This document shows positions 39,871 through 49,053 of a stretch of 64,000 nucleotides of DNA, in pieces. The stretch's first letter is position 1; every line of letters starts with the position of its first letter. Origin of the DNA: Methanococcoides sp. (GTDB taxonomy: Archaea; Halobacteriota; Methanosarcinia; Methanosarcinales; Methanosarcinaceae); contig JAIORD010000044.1 in NCBI GenBank assembly GCA_021108275.1, forward strand, positions 1 to 64,000, in the 5' to 3' direction. A model generated the notes under the pieces. The model ran no database searches and was not told the origin of the DNA. It was given only the letters and a program-made list of their open reading frames with translations. Both the position numbers and the translations under genes were made by a program.

Positions 39871-40472
39871 TGATTATGGAAAAATATAATTTAAAAAATT
39901 ATGCTTCGTTATCTATAGCTTTCGCCCTTATTACTTGGATTCTTCTAATATTGTATTCTGAAGGTTCATTAGAAATTACAAAAAACGCTTTATTTCAAAT
40001 TCCCAAAGTTGTAACAATCAATGTAGTATTGTGGACAATATTCATAAAATGGTTATGGAAATTTAGTTTATTTAGGAATTGGCTTGTTCCATTTCCTAAT
40101 TTATCAGGCAATTGGTCAGGGAAAGTTGTTCCAAATAGCATAAATCCTGCAACCAATGAAGTTTATAATCCAGTTGATATTGATGTTAAAATAAAACAGA
40201 CACTTTTAAGCATCCACATTAAGGTTACCAGTAATGAAATGGAAAGTAATAGTTATTCTGCTTCATTTATTGTTAATAATGAAATCTCTGAAAAAAGACT
40301 ATGTTATTCATATTTGAGTAAACCAAAATCAAACATAAGAAATAGGAGCCCCATTCACGATGGAACTACCCTTTTAAGTGTGGTAGGCAAAGATGAAAAC
40401 GATTTGGAAGGAGAATATTGGACAAATCGGAACTCAACAGGAGAAATTTATTTGTTCAAATTGCATTATTAA
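39870..40472 (+). CDS. Cap15-like CBASS effector (two-TM plus beta-barrel)
   Basis: The start ATG overlaps the stop of the CD-NTase (TGATG), giving 200 residues. Two membrane helices occupy about residues 15-33 and 45-65. A soluble beta-rich domain follows, beginning PFPNLSGNWSGKVVPNS, characteristic of the Cap15/SMODS-associated beta-barrel. Known Cap15 proteins bind cyclic nucleotide, oligomerise in the membrane and kill or arrest the infected cell. Here it would be activated by the adjacent nucleotidyltransferase. Family assignment is from motif and context. Confidence 0.82.
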   Translation: MIMEKYNLKNYASLSIAFALITWILLILYSEGSLEITKNALFQIPKVVTINVVLWTIFIKWLWKFSLFRNWLVPFPNLSGNWSGKVVPNSINPATNEVYNPVDIDVKIKQTLLSIHIKVTSNEMESNSYSASFIVNNEISEKRLCYSYLSKPKSNIRNRSPIHDGTTLLSVVGKDENDLEGEYWTNRNSTGEIYLFKLHY

Positions 40473-40517
40473 GAGTATTTTCGAAATGTAATATACATAA
40501 TATATTTAATTTGTATA

Positions 40518-41150
40518 TTATTTTTCTACCCATTTTCCATTTTCATACACGTAACCATACTCTATCAATCTATGAGTTATAGTCGAAGTTGTAACTTCAA
40601 AGAATTTTCCACAAGCATTTGCTGACAATCCTTTTCCAACAAGTTCTTCAAGCTTCTTTTTTGGAATATCTTTTCTTGGTCGATGGCACACTACACCCCT
40701 TTTCTCCGCAGCCTTTCGCCCAGCCGTCATTCTTTCATTAATTATTGAACGTTCAAATTCTGCAAAGGAAGCCATAATCTGCAATGTGAGTTTACCCATA
40801 GCAGATGACGTATCGATTGGCTGACCAGTAGCTGCAAATGATACACTGTATGATTCCAATTTCTCAACATTGACAAGACAGTCGATTATAGACCTGGCAA
40901 ATCGGTCAATTTTAGTAACTAGCAAAATGTCAAATTTACCTTCCTTTGCATCTCGCATCATATTTTGAAATGCAGGGCGTTCTGTGTTTTTTCCACTGAA
41001 ACCAAAATCGACATAATCTTCATGAACGACCCAACCTTTTGATTGACAATAATTTCGGAGTTCTTGTCTTTGCAATTGTATCGAATCCTGCTGATTGTCT
41101 GTCGAAGTTCTAATGTAAAGCCCAGCTTTTTTTATAATATTATTTTTCAT
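40518..41150 (-). CDS. Small serine recombinase (resolvase/invertase)
   Basis: The 210-residue protein has an N-terminal resolvase domain. It starts with LYIRTSTDNQQDSIQLQRQE (nucleophile Ser16), then DFGFSGKNTERPAFQNMM, KIDRFARS and GKLTLQIMASFAEFERSI. A C-terminal helix-turn-helix follows (about residues 160-200). Such enzymes resolve plasmid multimers or invert short DNA. A/T palindromes lie on both sides of the gene, but no res site is clear. It may maintain the circular form of the element. Confidence 0.9.
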   Translation of the reverse strand: MKNNIIKKAGLYIRTSTDNQQDSIQLQRQELRNYCQSKGWVVHEDYVDFGFSGKNTERPAFQNMMRDAKEGKFDILLVTKIDRFARSIIDCLVNVEKLESYSVSFAATGQPIDTSSAMGKLTLQIMASFAEFERSIINERMTAGRKAAEKRGVVCHRPRKDIPKKKLEELVGKGLSANACGKFFEVTTSTITHRLIEYGYVYENGKWVEK

Positions 41151-41614
41151 TTTAAATCAACTCTTTTTTTATATTCAAGAAGATTATATATTTATAAATG
41201 TATATATATATTTTGTTTATAATACTAAAAAGCTGAAACTAAATGAATACAATTTTATGAGGCATTTATACAAAATACAACATGCGTTTATGACTGTTGT
41301 GTTTGCTTTGCAAATAAAATAGATTAATGGTTCTTGTTGTCGAAAATTAAAATTAACTTTTTATTAATAATGCATCAATAGATACGGAATGTTGCGTAGA
41401 AAAAGTCGAAATTTTCATTCAATCTCACTGCTTCAATTTCAATGCTCGCACAAAATCTTCTACTACTTTTGGTTCACTATTCGACAAGTATCTAAAACTT
41501 TAGAAACTTGTCTCACTATATCCATATAACAATTCGGTAGTACAAAAAAATGGACAGCACACAAACTATATCGCAATTAGCGAAATCACTCTTTTCATCT
41601 CACAGTATTGACAT
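41151..41614. other. AT-rich intergenic with possible remnant
   Basis: It contains A/T palindromic runs near 41200-41220 that may hold recombinase or promoter sites. On the minus strand near 41420-41500 is a short coding-like tail, LSNSEPKVVEDFVRALKLKQ then TGA, lacking a beginning. I cannot assign it to a family. Confidence 0.4.
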
Positions 41615-43768
41615 TTAGCTTACCTGTACCACTCCAAACCTTTCTTGTTCTTCTTGAATCACACTATTCATCCATGTCTTCTCACTCATTTTTTTATTTT
41701 CCTCGGCTACAACAGACTCATGTGCGAAGTTATCAAATATATCCTGCTTCATGCTAAGTAAATCCATAATTCTCTCATCGATGCTATTCTCAACGAGTAA
41801 TCGGTGTACAACTACATTATGTATCTGGCCCATTCGGTAAGCTCTTGAAATAGCTTGATTCTCAATGGATGGCTTGATTTGAGGTTCACAAAATACAACC
41901 ACACTCGCTGCCTGAATATTAAGCCCCACACCACCGGCTATAACTTGGCATATTAACACTGTTCCTGGGGCAGCCTTTGTAAACTCATCAATTATTTCCT
42001 GTCTTCTTTGTGATGAAATACTTCCTGTAATCGGCTCCATGCATTGTTCACCAAGTAGCGTACAAACCTTTCCAATCACTTCTCTAAAATACGAAAATAT
42101 CACTATTTTCCGATTGTTCATCTTTGCATCTTCGCAAATTTCCAGCAAACGATTTGCTTTAGTAGACGATTTCACATCAGTTATATTCCATGATAGCTGT
42201 CTCATTGCCATAAAGTTACCTAAGAAAACCGACTCACGATAGGCATCTATTTCCTGCTTATTAAACCTACACCATTCCTCTTTTTCGACCAATTCTGGTA
42301 GTTCCGTTAATACATCCTCCCGAATTCTTCTTAGATAAACCGGTGCTACTTTTTCTCTAAAATGTGGTGCATTCAATATATGCCCCATTCCATAGATTTC
42401 TGTAGCTATCTTAGGTTGCAAACACTTTACTAAAAAATGCATTTCTTCTACTCGATTTTCAAGTGGTGTGCCCGTCATGAACAATGTGCTTTCAGAAATC
42501 TTCGACAGTTCAAGCAAGGACTGCGTTCGAATAGCATAAGGATTCTTTACGTAATGTGCTTCATCTGCAACGAGCATATCTATTTTTAAGTCCTTAGGCA
42601 TATCCAGTTTACTAATGGTTCCATATGTAGTTACTGCAATACCACCATCATCTACCCACATACTAAAAGTATTATCACGGTCCTTACCATGCACATTAAA
42701 GACGTTAAGTGTACTATGCTGAACTACCTCACGTGACCAATTAATAAGTACACTGGTTGGACAAACTACTACAAAGTGCGTCATTCCCTTTGCCTTTAAA
42801 TTTGCCATCGCAGCAATGGACTGGACAGTCTTTCCCAAGCCCATTTCATCACCCAAAAGCACATTTTTCTGGCATAATATATACTTAGTTCCAAATAATT
42901 GATAACCCCTCAGTGTAGTTTTCATCAGGCTTAAGTCTAAAGGATACGCTTCCACCATTTCCACCAGACTATCTGACAATCCACCATGTGTAACGCCTTT
43001 ATCGAGCTTACTACCAGCAATCGATTCAAGCATCGCATAATAAAGGGCAGAATTAGCCTCAAAGTCTGTCCAACTTGAATGCGTACTATCTATTACAATT
43101 TGGGTAAATTCAGAATTTATAACATCCGCACTTGCTTTTAAATCACCTGATAGCAACACTTCCAAATCACTTAAGCAGGCCAATGCCTTATCTTTCTTAT
43201 TCCTAAATGAAAACATCCAACGCAGACGACTTTGAGCTATTTTTGCATTACGTGCTTTTTCATTTATAGAGCTATGATTCTCATCGTACAGGCGATGAGA
43301 ATCTACCCTTATAGAACTACTTTTATGCAAGATGTAGATAAATTGAACAAGGTTTGATGCATTGGACGTTCGATTTTCGGGGTCAATCCTCAAACGTACA
43401 GTGCGCTCCACATTGTTGTAAATACTATTTGCAGCATCTCTGATTTTAGAAGCAGTTTGATTACCAATACCATTAATGGCAATCAATCTGCCATAAGGCA
43501 TATCCAAAACCTGCTGAATATTATGGATGCCAGCCGATTTTAAAAGTGAAACACGAATTCCGTTTTTATTAGCATTGGTTTGCTCAATATCAATATTTTT
43601 AAGCGTCGTAGAAATGGTCTCATGACGCATTGCTTCTGCGAAATTTCTTACTTCTTGCTCGTATTTACTTTCGTCGTCAATGATTTGCTTTAACTTATTA
43701 TCTATGGAATGAATTTGTGATAGAATCTCTGAGGCATGCTTAAAATCATGCTTTTGTGAATTAGACAT
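41615..43768 (-). CDS. SNF2-family helicase with HhH motif
   Basis: A 717-residue SF2 translocase of the SNF2/Rad54 type. About residues 90-115 hold a helix-hairpin-helix (LIAINGIGNQTASKIRDAAN). Then come LRGYQLFGTKYIL, Walker A LLGDEMGLGKTVQS, DEAH in LVADEAHYVKNP, GTPLENR, and the C-terminal lobe with AGGVGLNIQAASVV and ISRAYRMGQIHNVVVHRLL. Such proteins remodel protein-DNA complexes and are frequent in defence islands. Its immediate neighbours (TPR protein, recombinase) do not define a known system. Confidence 0.9.
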   Translation of the reverse strand: MSNSQKHDFKHASEILSQIHSIDNKLKQIIDDESKYEQEVRNFAEAMRHETISTTLKNIDIEQTNANKNGIRVSLLKSAGIHNIQQVLDMPYGRLIAINGIGNQTASKIRDAANSIYNNVERTVRLRIDPENRTSNASNLVQFIYILHKSSSIRVDSHRLYDENHSSINEKARNAKIAQSRLRWMFSFRNKKDKALACLSDLEVLLSGDLKASADVINSEFTQIVIDSTHSSWTDFEANSALYYAMLESIAGSKLDKGVTHGGLSDSLVEMVEAYPLDLSLMKTTLRGYQLFGTKYILCQKNVLLGDEMGLGKTVQSIAAMANLKAKGMTHFVVVCPTSVLINWSREVVQHSTLNVFNVHGKDRDNTFSMWVDDGGIAVTTYGTISKLDMPKDLKIDMLVADEAHYVKNPYAIRTQSLLELSKISESTLFMTGTPLENRVEEMHFLVKCLQPKIATEIYGMGHILNAPHFREKVAPVYLRRIREDVLTELPELVEKEEWCRFNKQEIDAYRESVFLGNFMAMRQLSWNITDVKSSTKANRLLEICEDAKMNNRKIVIFSYFREVIGKVCTLLGEQCMEPITGSISSQRRQEIIDEFTKAAPGTVLICQVIAGGVGLNIQAASVVVFCEPQIKPSIENQAISRAYRMGQIHNVVVHRLLVENSIDERIMDLLSMKQDIFDNFAHESVVAEENKKMSEKTWMNSVIQEEQERFGVVQVS

Positions 43769-43804
43769 GTTACAAATCCTATATTATAATTATTTGAAGT
43801 ATCT

Positions 43805-44845
43805 TTATTGTTTTTCAAGTGCCAGCTCTCGTGCATTCCAAGCATCTGTATCGTTTGGAATAATTTCAATAGCTTTATTGTAGGAATCTATTGCTTCTGT
43901 ATACCTACCTTCTTCGAAAAGAACTAGCCCACGGTTGTACCAAGCATCGTTATGGTTTGGATTAATTTCAATGGCCTTATCATAGGATTCTATTGCTTCC
44001 GTATATCTACCTTCTTCAAAAAGAGCAAGCCCATGAATATTCCAAACAATTGCATTATTTGGGTTAATTTCAATGGCCTTATCATAGGATTCTATTGCTT
44101 CTGTATATCGACCTAGCTCGTAAAGGACAAAACCATGACCAGTCCAATAGTCTACATTATTTGGGTCAATTTCGATAGCCTTATCAAAGGACTCTATTGC
44201 TTCTGCATGCCGACCTTCTTCGAGGAGAGCAAGCCCACGGGTACTCCAAGCAGTGGCAAAGTTTGGATTTATTTCAATAACTTTATCATAAGATGTTATT
44301 ACTTCTGCATATCGACCTAGCTCGAAAAATGCATCTCCACGTTTACCCCAAGCAGTAGTATGTTTTGGGTCAATTTCAATAGCTTTATCATAGGACTCAA
44401 TTGCTTCTGTGTATCGACCGAGTTCATAAAGAGCAGTTCCACGATTACTCCAAGCAGTGGCATCGTTTGAGTCAATTTCAATAGCTTTATTGTAGGAATC
44501 TATTGCTTCTGTATATCGACCTAATTTATGGAGAGCTGCTCCACGAACATTCCAAGGAATTGCATAGTTTGGGTCAATTTCAATAGCCATATCACAAGAC
44601 TCTATCGCTTCTTTATATCGACCTTCTTCGAAAAGGGTCAGCCCATTATTAGTCAAATCCTCGGCATTTGTTGGGTTGGATTCATAATCTAAAGCTAAAA
44701 CTGATAAGGAAATCAATACTATGGCAATAGCAATTATTTTGTACACCAAGCCATTCTTTTTCACAGAAATAGCCGAGTTATTTTCAGCTTTTTCAGACTT
44801 TATCATTTTTTCTTTTTTTTCTTTAGATTTTTTGAAAAGCCCCAT
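43805..44845 (-). CDS. Membrane-anchored protein with eight TPRs
   Basis: 346 residues. A charged N-terminus is followed by one membrane helix (about residues 30-50, YKIIAIAIVLISLSVLAL). Then come eight near-identical 34-residue TPR units of the type GRYTEAIESYDKAIEIDPN and a partial ninth. The DNA shows matching 102-bp tandem repeats, so copy number may vary between strains. It probably faces outward as a scaffold. Its role in the element is unknown. The SNF2 helicase gene lies 36 bp downstream on the same strand. Confidence 0.87.
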   Translation of the reverse strand: MGLFKKSKEKKEKMIKSEKAENNSAISVKKNGLVYKIIAIAIVLISLSVLALDYESNPTNAEDLTNNGLTLFEEGRYKEAIESCDMAIEIDPNYAIPWNVRGAALHKLGRYTEAIDSYNKAIEIDSNDATAWSNRGTALYELGRYTEAIESYDKAIEIDPKHTTAWGKRGDAFFELGRYAEVITSYDKVIEINPNFATAWSTRGLALLEEGRHAEAIESFDKAIEIDPNNVDYWTGHGFVLYELGRYTEAIESYDKAIEINPNNAIVWNIHGLALFEEGRYTEAIESYDKAIEINPNHNDAWYNRGLVLFEEGRYTEAIDSYNKAIEIIPNDTDAWNARELALEKQ

Positions 44846-44932
44846 ATTTAATCTCCATCACGTAAAATTGGCTGCTCAATAATTATCTCGTTAGCTTAAC
44901 TGATATTAATAAAAAGAAAAAGGAAAAGCAAA

Positions 44933-45667
44933 TTATTGCATTTGATAAAGTGTTACCTTCATGCAGATTTCTTTTGCTTCTTCTTTAGTAATTCCATACT
45001 TATCAGCAACTTTCTGATAAATTACTTCTTCATCTACAACTGCATATGGGTCGCTTAAATCAATCTTATCCCATTCAGCATCAGAACATACAGTATAATA
45101 ATCCCTTATTTCAAATTCCAAATCTGTAGGACGTTCTAAATTGTCATCCCCAACCTTTTCTTTAATATCAAATACATATTCATACGAAGACCTATCATTG
45201 CTTGATGCAATTTCAGGAGTGACGTCTCCCCAATTCCCGTTAGGACACCAATCCACTGTGCCAAGAGTATAAGCTCCATTTACGTCCTCTCTTCTGTCAT
45301 AAGCAAAAATGGATATTGCATCAATATCTTTGTTTTCAGATGTCTTATCCAGCACGATTTGAATTAAAGTTGCTTTTAATTCTTCCTTAGAGATATCAGT
45401 TGGAACAAGAACCCTATATTGCTTCCGGATAGCACTTTTCCATAGGTCGTCCTCAATTTCTACGATTTCATAATTTCTAACCAAAGCACTATCATATTCT
45501 GGTTCATAATTGCTAGTTAAAGAATCGTCATATTCTGCTGATGATTGTTCAATTTCATCTGCACGCTCTGAAAGAGTGTCAGATAAACTACCCATTACAA
45601 CTGCAAGGAACGTAGCCATTATTAGTACAACTACGCTAGCAACTACGATAGTTTTTAAAAAACCCAT
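44933..45667 (-). CDS. Membrane-anchored protein, possibly DUF4875-like
   Basis: 244 residues: an N-terminal membrane helix (residues 5-27, VVASVVVLIMATFLAVVMG), an acidic linker, then a soluble domain around IRKQYRVLVPTDISKEELKA, IFAYDRREDVNG and TLGTVDWCPNGNWGDV. This resembles DUF4875-type domains as I recall them. The C-terminus is alpha-helical. It is followed on the same strand by the TPR membrane protein; both may work at the cell surface. No enzymatic motif. Confidence 0.6.
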   Translation of the reverse strand: MGFLKTIVVASVVVLIMATFLAVVMGSLSDTLSERADEIEQSSAEYDDSLTSNYEPEYDSALVRNYEIVEIEDDLWKSAIRKQYRVLVPTDISKEELKATLIQIVLDKTSENKDIDAISIFAYDRREDVNGAYTLGTVDWCPNGNWGDVTPEIASSNDRSSYEYVFDIKEKVGDDNLERPTDLEFEIRDYYTVCSDAEWDKIDLSDPYAVVDEEVIYQKVADKYGITKEEAKEICMKVTLYQMQ

Positions 45668-46596
45668 GATTTATTACCTCTCATTACATTACAAAAATTT
45701 CTTCGACGGATTAAAACATGCTTGGCTATTTAAAACTTTTTGTTTTACTATGAATAAATATCATAATTGTAGATTGATTTTGCTTTGTACTATGCCTGGA
45801 ACTGCTCATCGGTCAGAATCCCCTGAGAAGCAGTATCGTCAGTCTGATGAAGAGTAATAGGATAGAGTCATTCACATGTATTTGCGACAAAACTCTTCAA
45901 AAACGATTGAAATGATGATTCAGCAAAGTGTTGTAGTATCAATTGAATTTTAAATTGAAAAAGGAGAAAAAAGTATGACAGTACATACTTTGTTTGGATA
46001 CATATAAAGGATTCTACTCCAATGTAAATATTTTATTTTGAGATTTATAGCAACCTGTCTGGCATCATGCAATAGAAAATAGATGAAAAGATAATCTGTT
46101 ATTGTTTTAACCTGTGTTTAGGATTGATAATTGCTGCCATAGCATCACAGCGGCTTATATTGATGAAACAATGGAATTAAAGGTACTTTGACATGTATTT
46201 GGAATAATTGTTTGCCATCGATTGAATTTCGGATTAATACTAGGCTTGAATTTCGATTTAATAATAATTCAAATAACAAGACATGTCTTATTCAAATCCA
46301 GACTGTATCATATATTAATAGAATTACTTTTCCAGCCGTTCCCATGATGGTCTTTGGGGGATGGAAGATTAAAATGATTTTAATAAGAATTAATGAACAT
46401 ATAGTTTAATTACTTCTTTATTCTTGACAAGATAACAAGTCCTAAAGGGCTTGTCTGATGGAGAGATGAAAGCTCGATGAGAGATAGGAAAGATTGATGG
46501 TAGCATTGAAATGATGATATGCAATTCAGTAAAAATATGATAAGTTCCACTAATCATACTATACATCAGTCTTTTATTTCTACATTTTCTATATAG
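45668..46596. other. Long intergenic region with remnants
   Basis: A 929-bp AT-rich region with no convincing intact gene. It holds the SHOCT-like fragment described separately. It also has a good ribosome site AAGGAG at about 45961 that leads only to a 10-codon frame, and scattered A/T tracts. The rest shows nothing I can name. Confidence 0.45.
45765..45852 (-). pseudogene. Possible SHOCT-domain tail remnant
   Basis: The minus strand reads ASQGILTDEQFQA, then a TAG (45790-45792), then YKAKS. This resembles the C-terminal SHOCT motif GILTDEEFxxKK. No upstream domain remains. The evidence is short, so this is tentative. Confidence 0.35.
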
Positions 46597-47250
46597 ATGA
46601 GGGGAAGTTACAATATGGGAAAATCTGGTGAAAAGATACTGATAATTGGGTCCTGTACAAGTTCAAAGAAGTATTCTCCATCCAATGAAGCAACTGAGGA
46701 TGAACTTGATAGCCCTCTCTTAAGAAAGCAGAAAGAAGAGGAATTGAACAGATATATTGTCGATGCTCTTAATATGTATCAGGGAAAGCAGCATAAATTA
46801 ACATGTGAAGCTTTTAAAATGTTGCAAGACCAAGGAAAAGATGTTGATTTCTGGATTATCTCTGCTGGATATGGTCTGATAAAGTATGATACAAAAATAA
46901 TCCCCTATGAAGCGACTTTTGCTCAAAAAAATAAGAAATATGTAAAAAGTCGAGGAAAAATGCTCAAGATTCCCGATGATTTTGATAAGCTGATAACTAA
47001 TTATGATAAGGTCATCTTGCTCTTGGGAAAAGAATACCTTCTTTCACTTAATTTTCCAAGAGCTATTGATGAAAATGTAGACATAATAGCTATGGGTGGA
47101 AAAGAGACTCAAAAGTTGCTTCCTGACCAGAAAAACATTCACTTCATTCCTGCTGGCAAGGATGAAGGAAGAAAATATGGAGCAGCACTAATTTACTTGA
47201 AAGGTGTTATTCTTAAAAAGATGGTGGAAGAAAATCAATTTGATACTTAA
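46597..47250 (+). CDS. DUF6884-like protein
   Basis: Up to 217 residues from ATG 46597. An internal ATG at 46615 (MGKSGEKILIIGSCTSSKKY) may be the true start, giving 211. The pattern of SCTSSKK, then DSPLLRKQK, then FWIISAGYGLIKYDTKIIPY is like DUF6884 and related folds seen near nucleic-acid-modification and defence genes. Catalytic activity is not known to me. It precedes a GIY-YIG-like gene on the same strand with a 22-bp gap, so they likely form a pair. Confidence 0.65.
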   Translation: MRGSYNMGKSGEKILIIGSCTSSKKYSPSNEATEDELDSPLLRKQKEEELNRYIVDALNMYQGKQHKLTCEAFKMLQDQGKDVDFWIISAGYGLIKYDTKIIPYEATFAQKNKKYVKSRGKMLKIPDDFDKLITNYDKVILLLGKEYLLSLNFPRAIDENVDIIAMGGKETQKLLPDQKNIHFIPAGKDEGRKYGAALIYLKGVILKKMVEENQFDT

Positions 47251-47272
47251 TGTGGATTTTCAAGGTGTTTAT

Positions 47273-47902
47273 ATGAGTGAACAATGCAGAATATTGCATC
47301 ATTATTTTAACCAGCTAGAAAAGTTTAGTTTTCCTTTTGAAAGCCAAGATATTCCTCAAAACGGAATTTATATTCTTTTTGAGAAAGGAGAACATGCACA
47401 TGGTACTGATAGGATTGTACGTGTTGGCACACATACTGGTGAGAACCAGTTAAGGTCTAGGCTTCGCCAGCATTTCCTCAAGGAAAATAAAGACCGTAGC
47501 ATATTCCGCAAAAACATTGGCAGGGCTATTTTAACCAAAAGAGATGAACCTTTTCTTGAACAGTGGGAACTGGATTTAACAACCAGAAAAGCAAAAGAAA
47601 AGCATCGTTCTTCTATTGATATTGATAAAAAAAAGGAAATCGAAAAAGAAGTCACACAACATATACAGAATAATTTCAGTTTTGTTGTTTTTCAGGTTGA
47701 AGGGAAGAAAAGAAGGCTTGAAATTGAACAGAAACTAATATCGACAATATCCCTATGCAACGAATGTGGTCCCTCTGAGGACTGGTTTGGCTGCTATTCT
47801 CCAGAAAAGAAAATACGTGAGAGTGGATTGTGGTTGGTTAATGGATTATATAAGGAACCGATGTCAGAGATGGATATGGAATGGTTGACAGAATTACTGT
47901 AA
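47273..47902 (+). CDS. GIY-YIG-like nuclease protein
   Basis: From ATG 47273 (MSEQCRIL), with AAGGTG just upstream, the protein is 209 residues. A GIY-YIG-type start NGIYILFEKGEHAHG is followed by RIVRVGTH and the Arg-containing segment LRSRLRQHFLKENK. The spacing between the two halves is longer than in standard GIY-YIG domains. A conserved-looking tail includes GPSEDWFGCYSPEKKIRESG. It probably cuts DNA and may act together with the DUF6884-like partner. Confidence 0.65.
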   Translation: MSEQCRILHHYFNQLEKFSFPFESQDIPQNGIYILFEKGEHAHGTDRIVRVGTHTGENQLRSRLRQHFLKENKDRSIFRKNIGRAILTKRDEPFLEQWELDLTTRKAKEKHRSSIDIDKKKEIEKEVTQHIQNNFSFVVFQVEGKKRRLEIEQKLISTISLCNECGPSEDWFGCYSPEKKIRESGLWLVNGLYKEPMSEMDMEWLTELL

Positions 47903-47963
47903 ACAGAGAGCAATAATTAGTGTGTTACATAGAAGTATAGATGGATTTCAATCCTTTCATTCG

Positions 47964-48051
47964 TCATTCCTTTCTAAGATGTTCAAGTATCTGCAATGTT
48001 CTAAAAAATGGATTTCCAGTATCCTTTTTTTCTTTTTTTGTATCTGCCACG
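47964..48051 (-). pseudogene. C-terminal fragment of a paralogue of the gene at 52078
   Basis: The minus strand encodes DTGNPFFRTLQILEHLRKE then TGA. It is almost identical, at DNA and protein level, to the end of the 52078-52581 gene (about two mismatches in 68 bases). No upstream part remains. Confidence 0.75.
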
Positions 48052-48374
48052 AATCTAACCCCACATATTCATTTCAATTTAATACTAATTAATGATAGAG
48101 AATCTCAATAATACAAAACTTATTTATTCTCACTCTTTCAGGAACTGGATTGTTAGATTATTGATTTGTTCTTGGGGGAAGTAGCTTTTTTTTGTAATTT
48201 TTCAATAATTACTAATACTCAGTTGAACTTTTTATTATTGGATGTATGTTTTGTAATCTTGATTTTAAAGATTATCCGAAAAAGATGTGTACATTTAGCA
48301 AATAAGGAGGTGGAATAGATAGGAAAAAGGAATCAAAAGACGAATTCAAATTTAAAATATAAGGAGGTAATTAA
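48052..48374. other. AT-rich intergenic
   Basis: No gene is seen. Two strong AAGGAGGT ribosome-type sequences occur, at about 48303 and at 48360 (the latter serves the gene at 48375). The first leads only to the two-codon frame GTG GAA TAG. Confidence 0.4.
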
Positions 48375-48785
48375 ATGAACAATGAGAATCGTGATTTGCT
48401 TAAGGCATATGAGGGATACGCTGATGTATATGAAAAATACAAAAACAAACCCGATGTGCTTAAAATGTATAGAAACTACCCTGAAATATTCAGGGCTGAC
48501 GAACCTGTAAGAATAATGGTAGGAAGAGAAATGCATGAATCATTCAATACTTTCATATTGGGAGAATTGAATGGTGAAAGCAGAGCAGAGATGAATAGTG
48601 AAGGATATTATGAATGTAATGTTAGCCCAAATTTAAATGTCTACGCTGAAGCATTGAAGTCGAGTGAAAACCATCCCAGGTCCTTAAAAGTTAGTCTTCA
48701 TCGAATTGATGATGAAGTCAAAGAAAGATACATTGCAGAGGTAGATAAACTTCTGGAAAAGATGAAAGCAGATGGGATGTTTTGA
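48375..48785 (+). CDS. Small protein, unknown function
   Basis: A 136-residue charged protein (MNNENRDLLKAYEGYADVYE...), mostly helical, with a C-terminal LLEKMKADG. A near-perfect AAGGAGGT site lies just upstream of the ATG. I recognise no domain. It may be convergent with a decayed gene on the other strand. Confidence 0.6.
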   Translation: MNNENRDLLKAYEGYADVYEKYKNKPDVLKMYRNYPEIFRADEPVRIMVGREMHESFNTFILGELNGESRAEMNSEGYYECNVSPNLNVYAEALKSSENHPRSLKVSLHRIDDEVKERYIAEVDKLLEKMKADGMF

Positions 48786-48789
48786 TATT

Positions 48790-49032
48790 AAAGAATACTC
48801 TTTCCGTGCTTGTCGCATTTTAAATCTATATGTCATTCTCGCATAATCTTCAAAATCAAGAGTATAAAGCATACATCCAATATCTTCATACTCCGATTTC
48901 AATACCTTTACATTCCATTTTTACTTCAAACGGAAGCTGAAAATCATAATCGCCTTCAGTATTGGCTTTCATCCAAAGCTATGCATAATCAAGGCATTGT
49001 TCACGGGTTTCAAAAAGTCCTTCATCCCTCAT
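48790..49032 (-). pseudogene. Decayed small gene of unknown family
   Basis: From ATG 49032 the frame reads RDEGLFETREQCLDYA, then TAG (48979-48981), then LWMKANTEGDYDFQLPFEVK and MECKGIEIGV before a TGA. After a frameshift the coding-like YEDIGCMLYTLDFEDYARMT and YRFKMRQARKEY continues. It follows the 49054-49854 gene directly, so it may once have been its operon partner. Confidence 0.5.
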
Positions 49033-49053
49033 ATCACGAATTAAACAAGAGAT

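Noticed and set aside
43805-44845. CRISPR-like regular repeats
   Set aside because: The 102-bp periodicity is explained by TPR codons in a continuous reading frame. No spacer/repeat architecture and no cas genes are present in the window.
45976-46008. Ten-codon frame after a good ribosome site
   Set aside because: Too short to support as a gene without expression data.
46188-46409. 73-residue plus-strand frame in the long gap
   Set aside because: Low-complexity AT-rich translation with no ribosome site or domain; probably chance.
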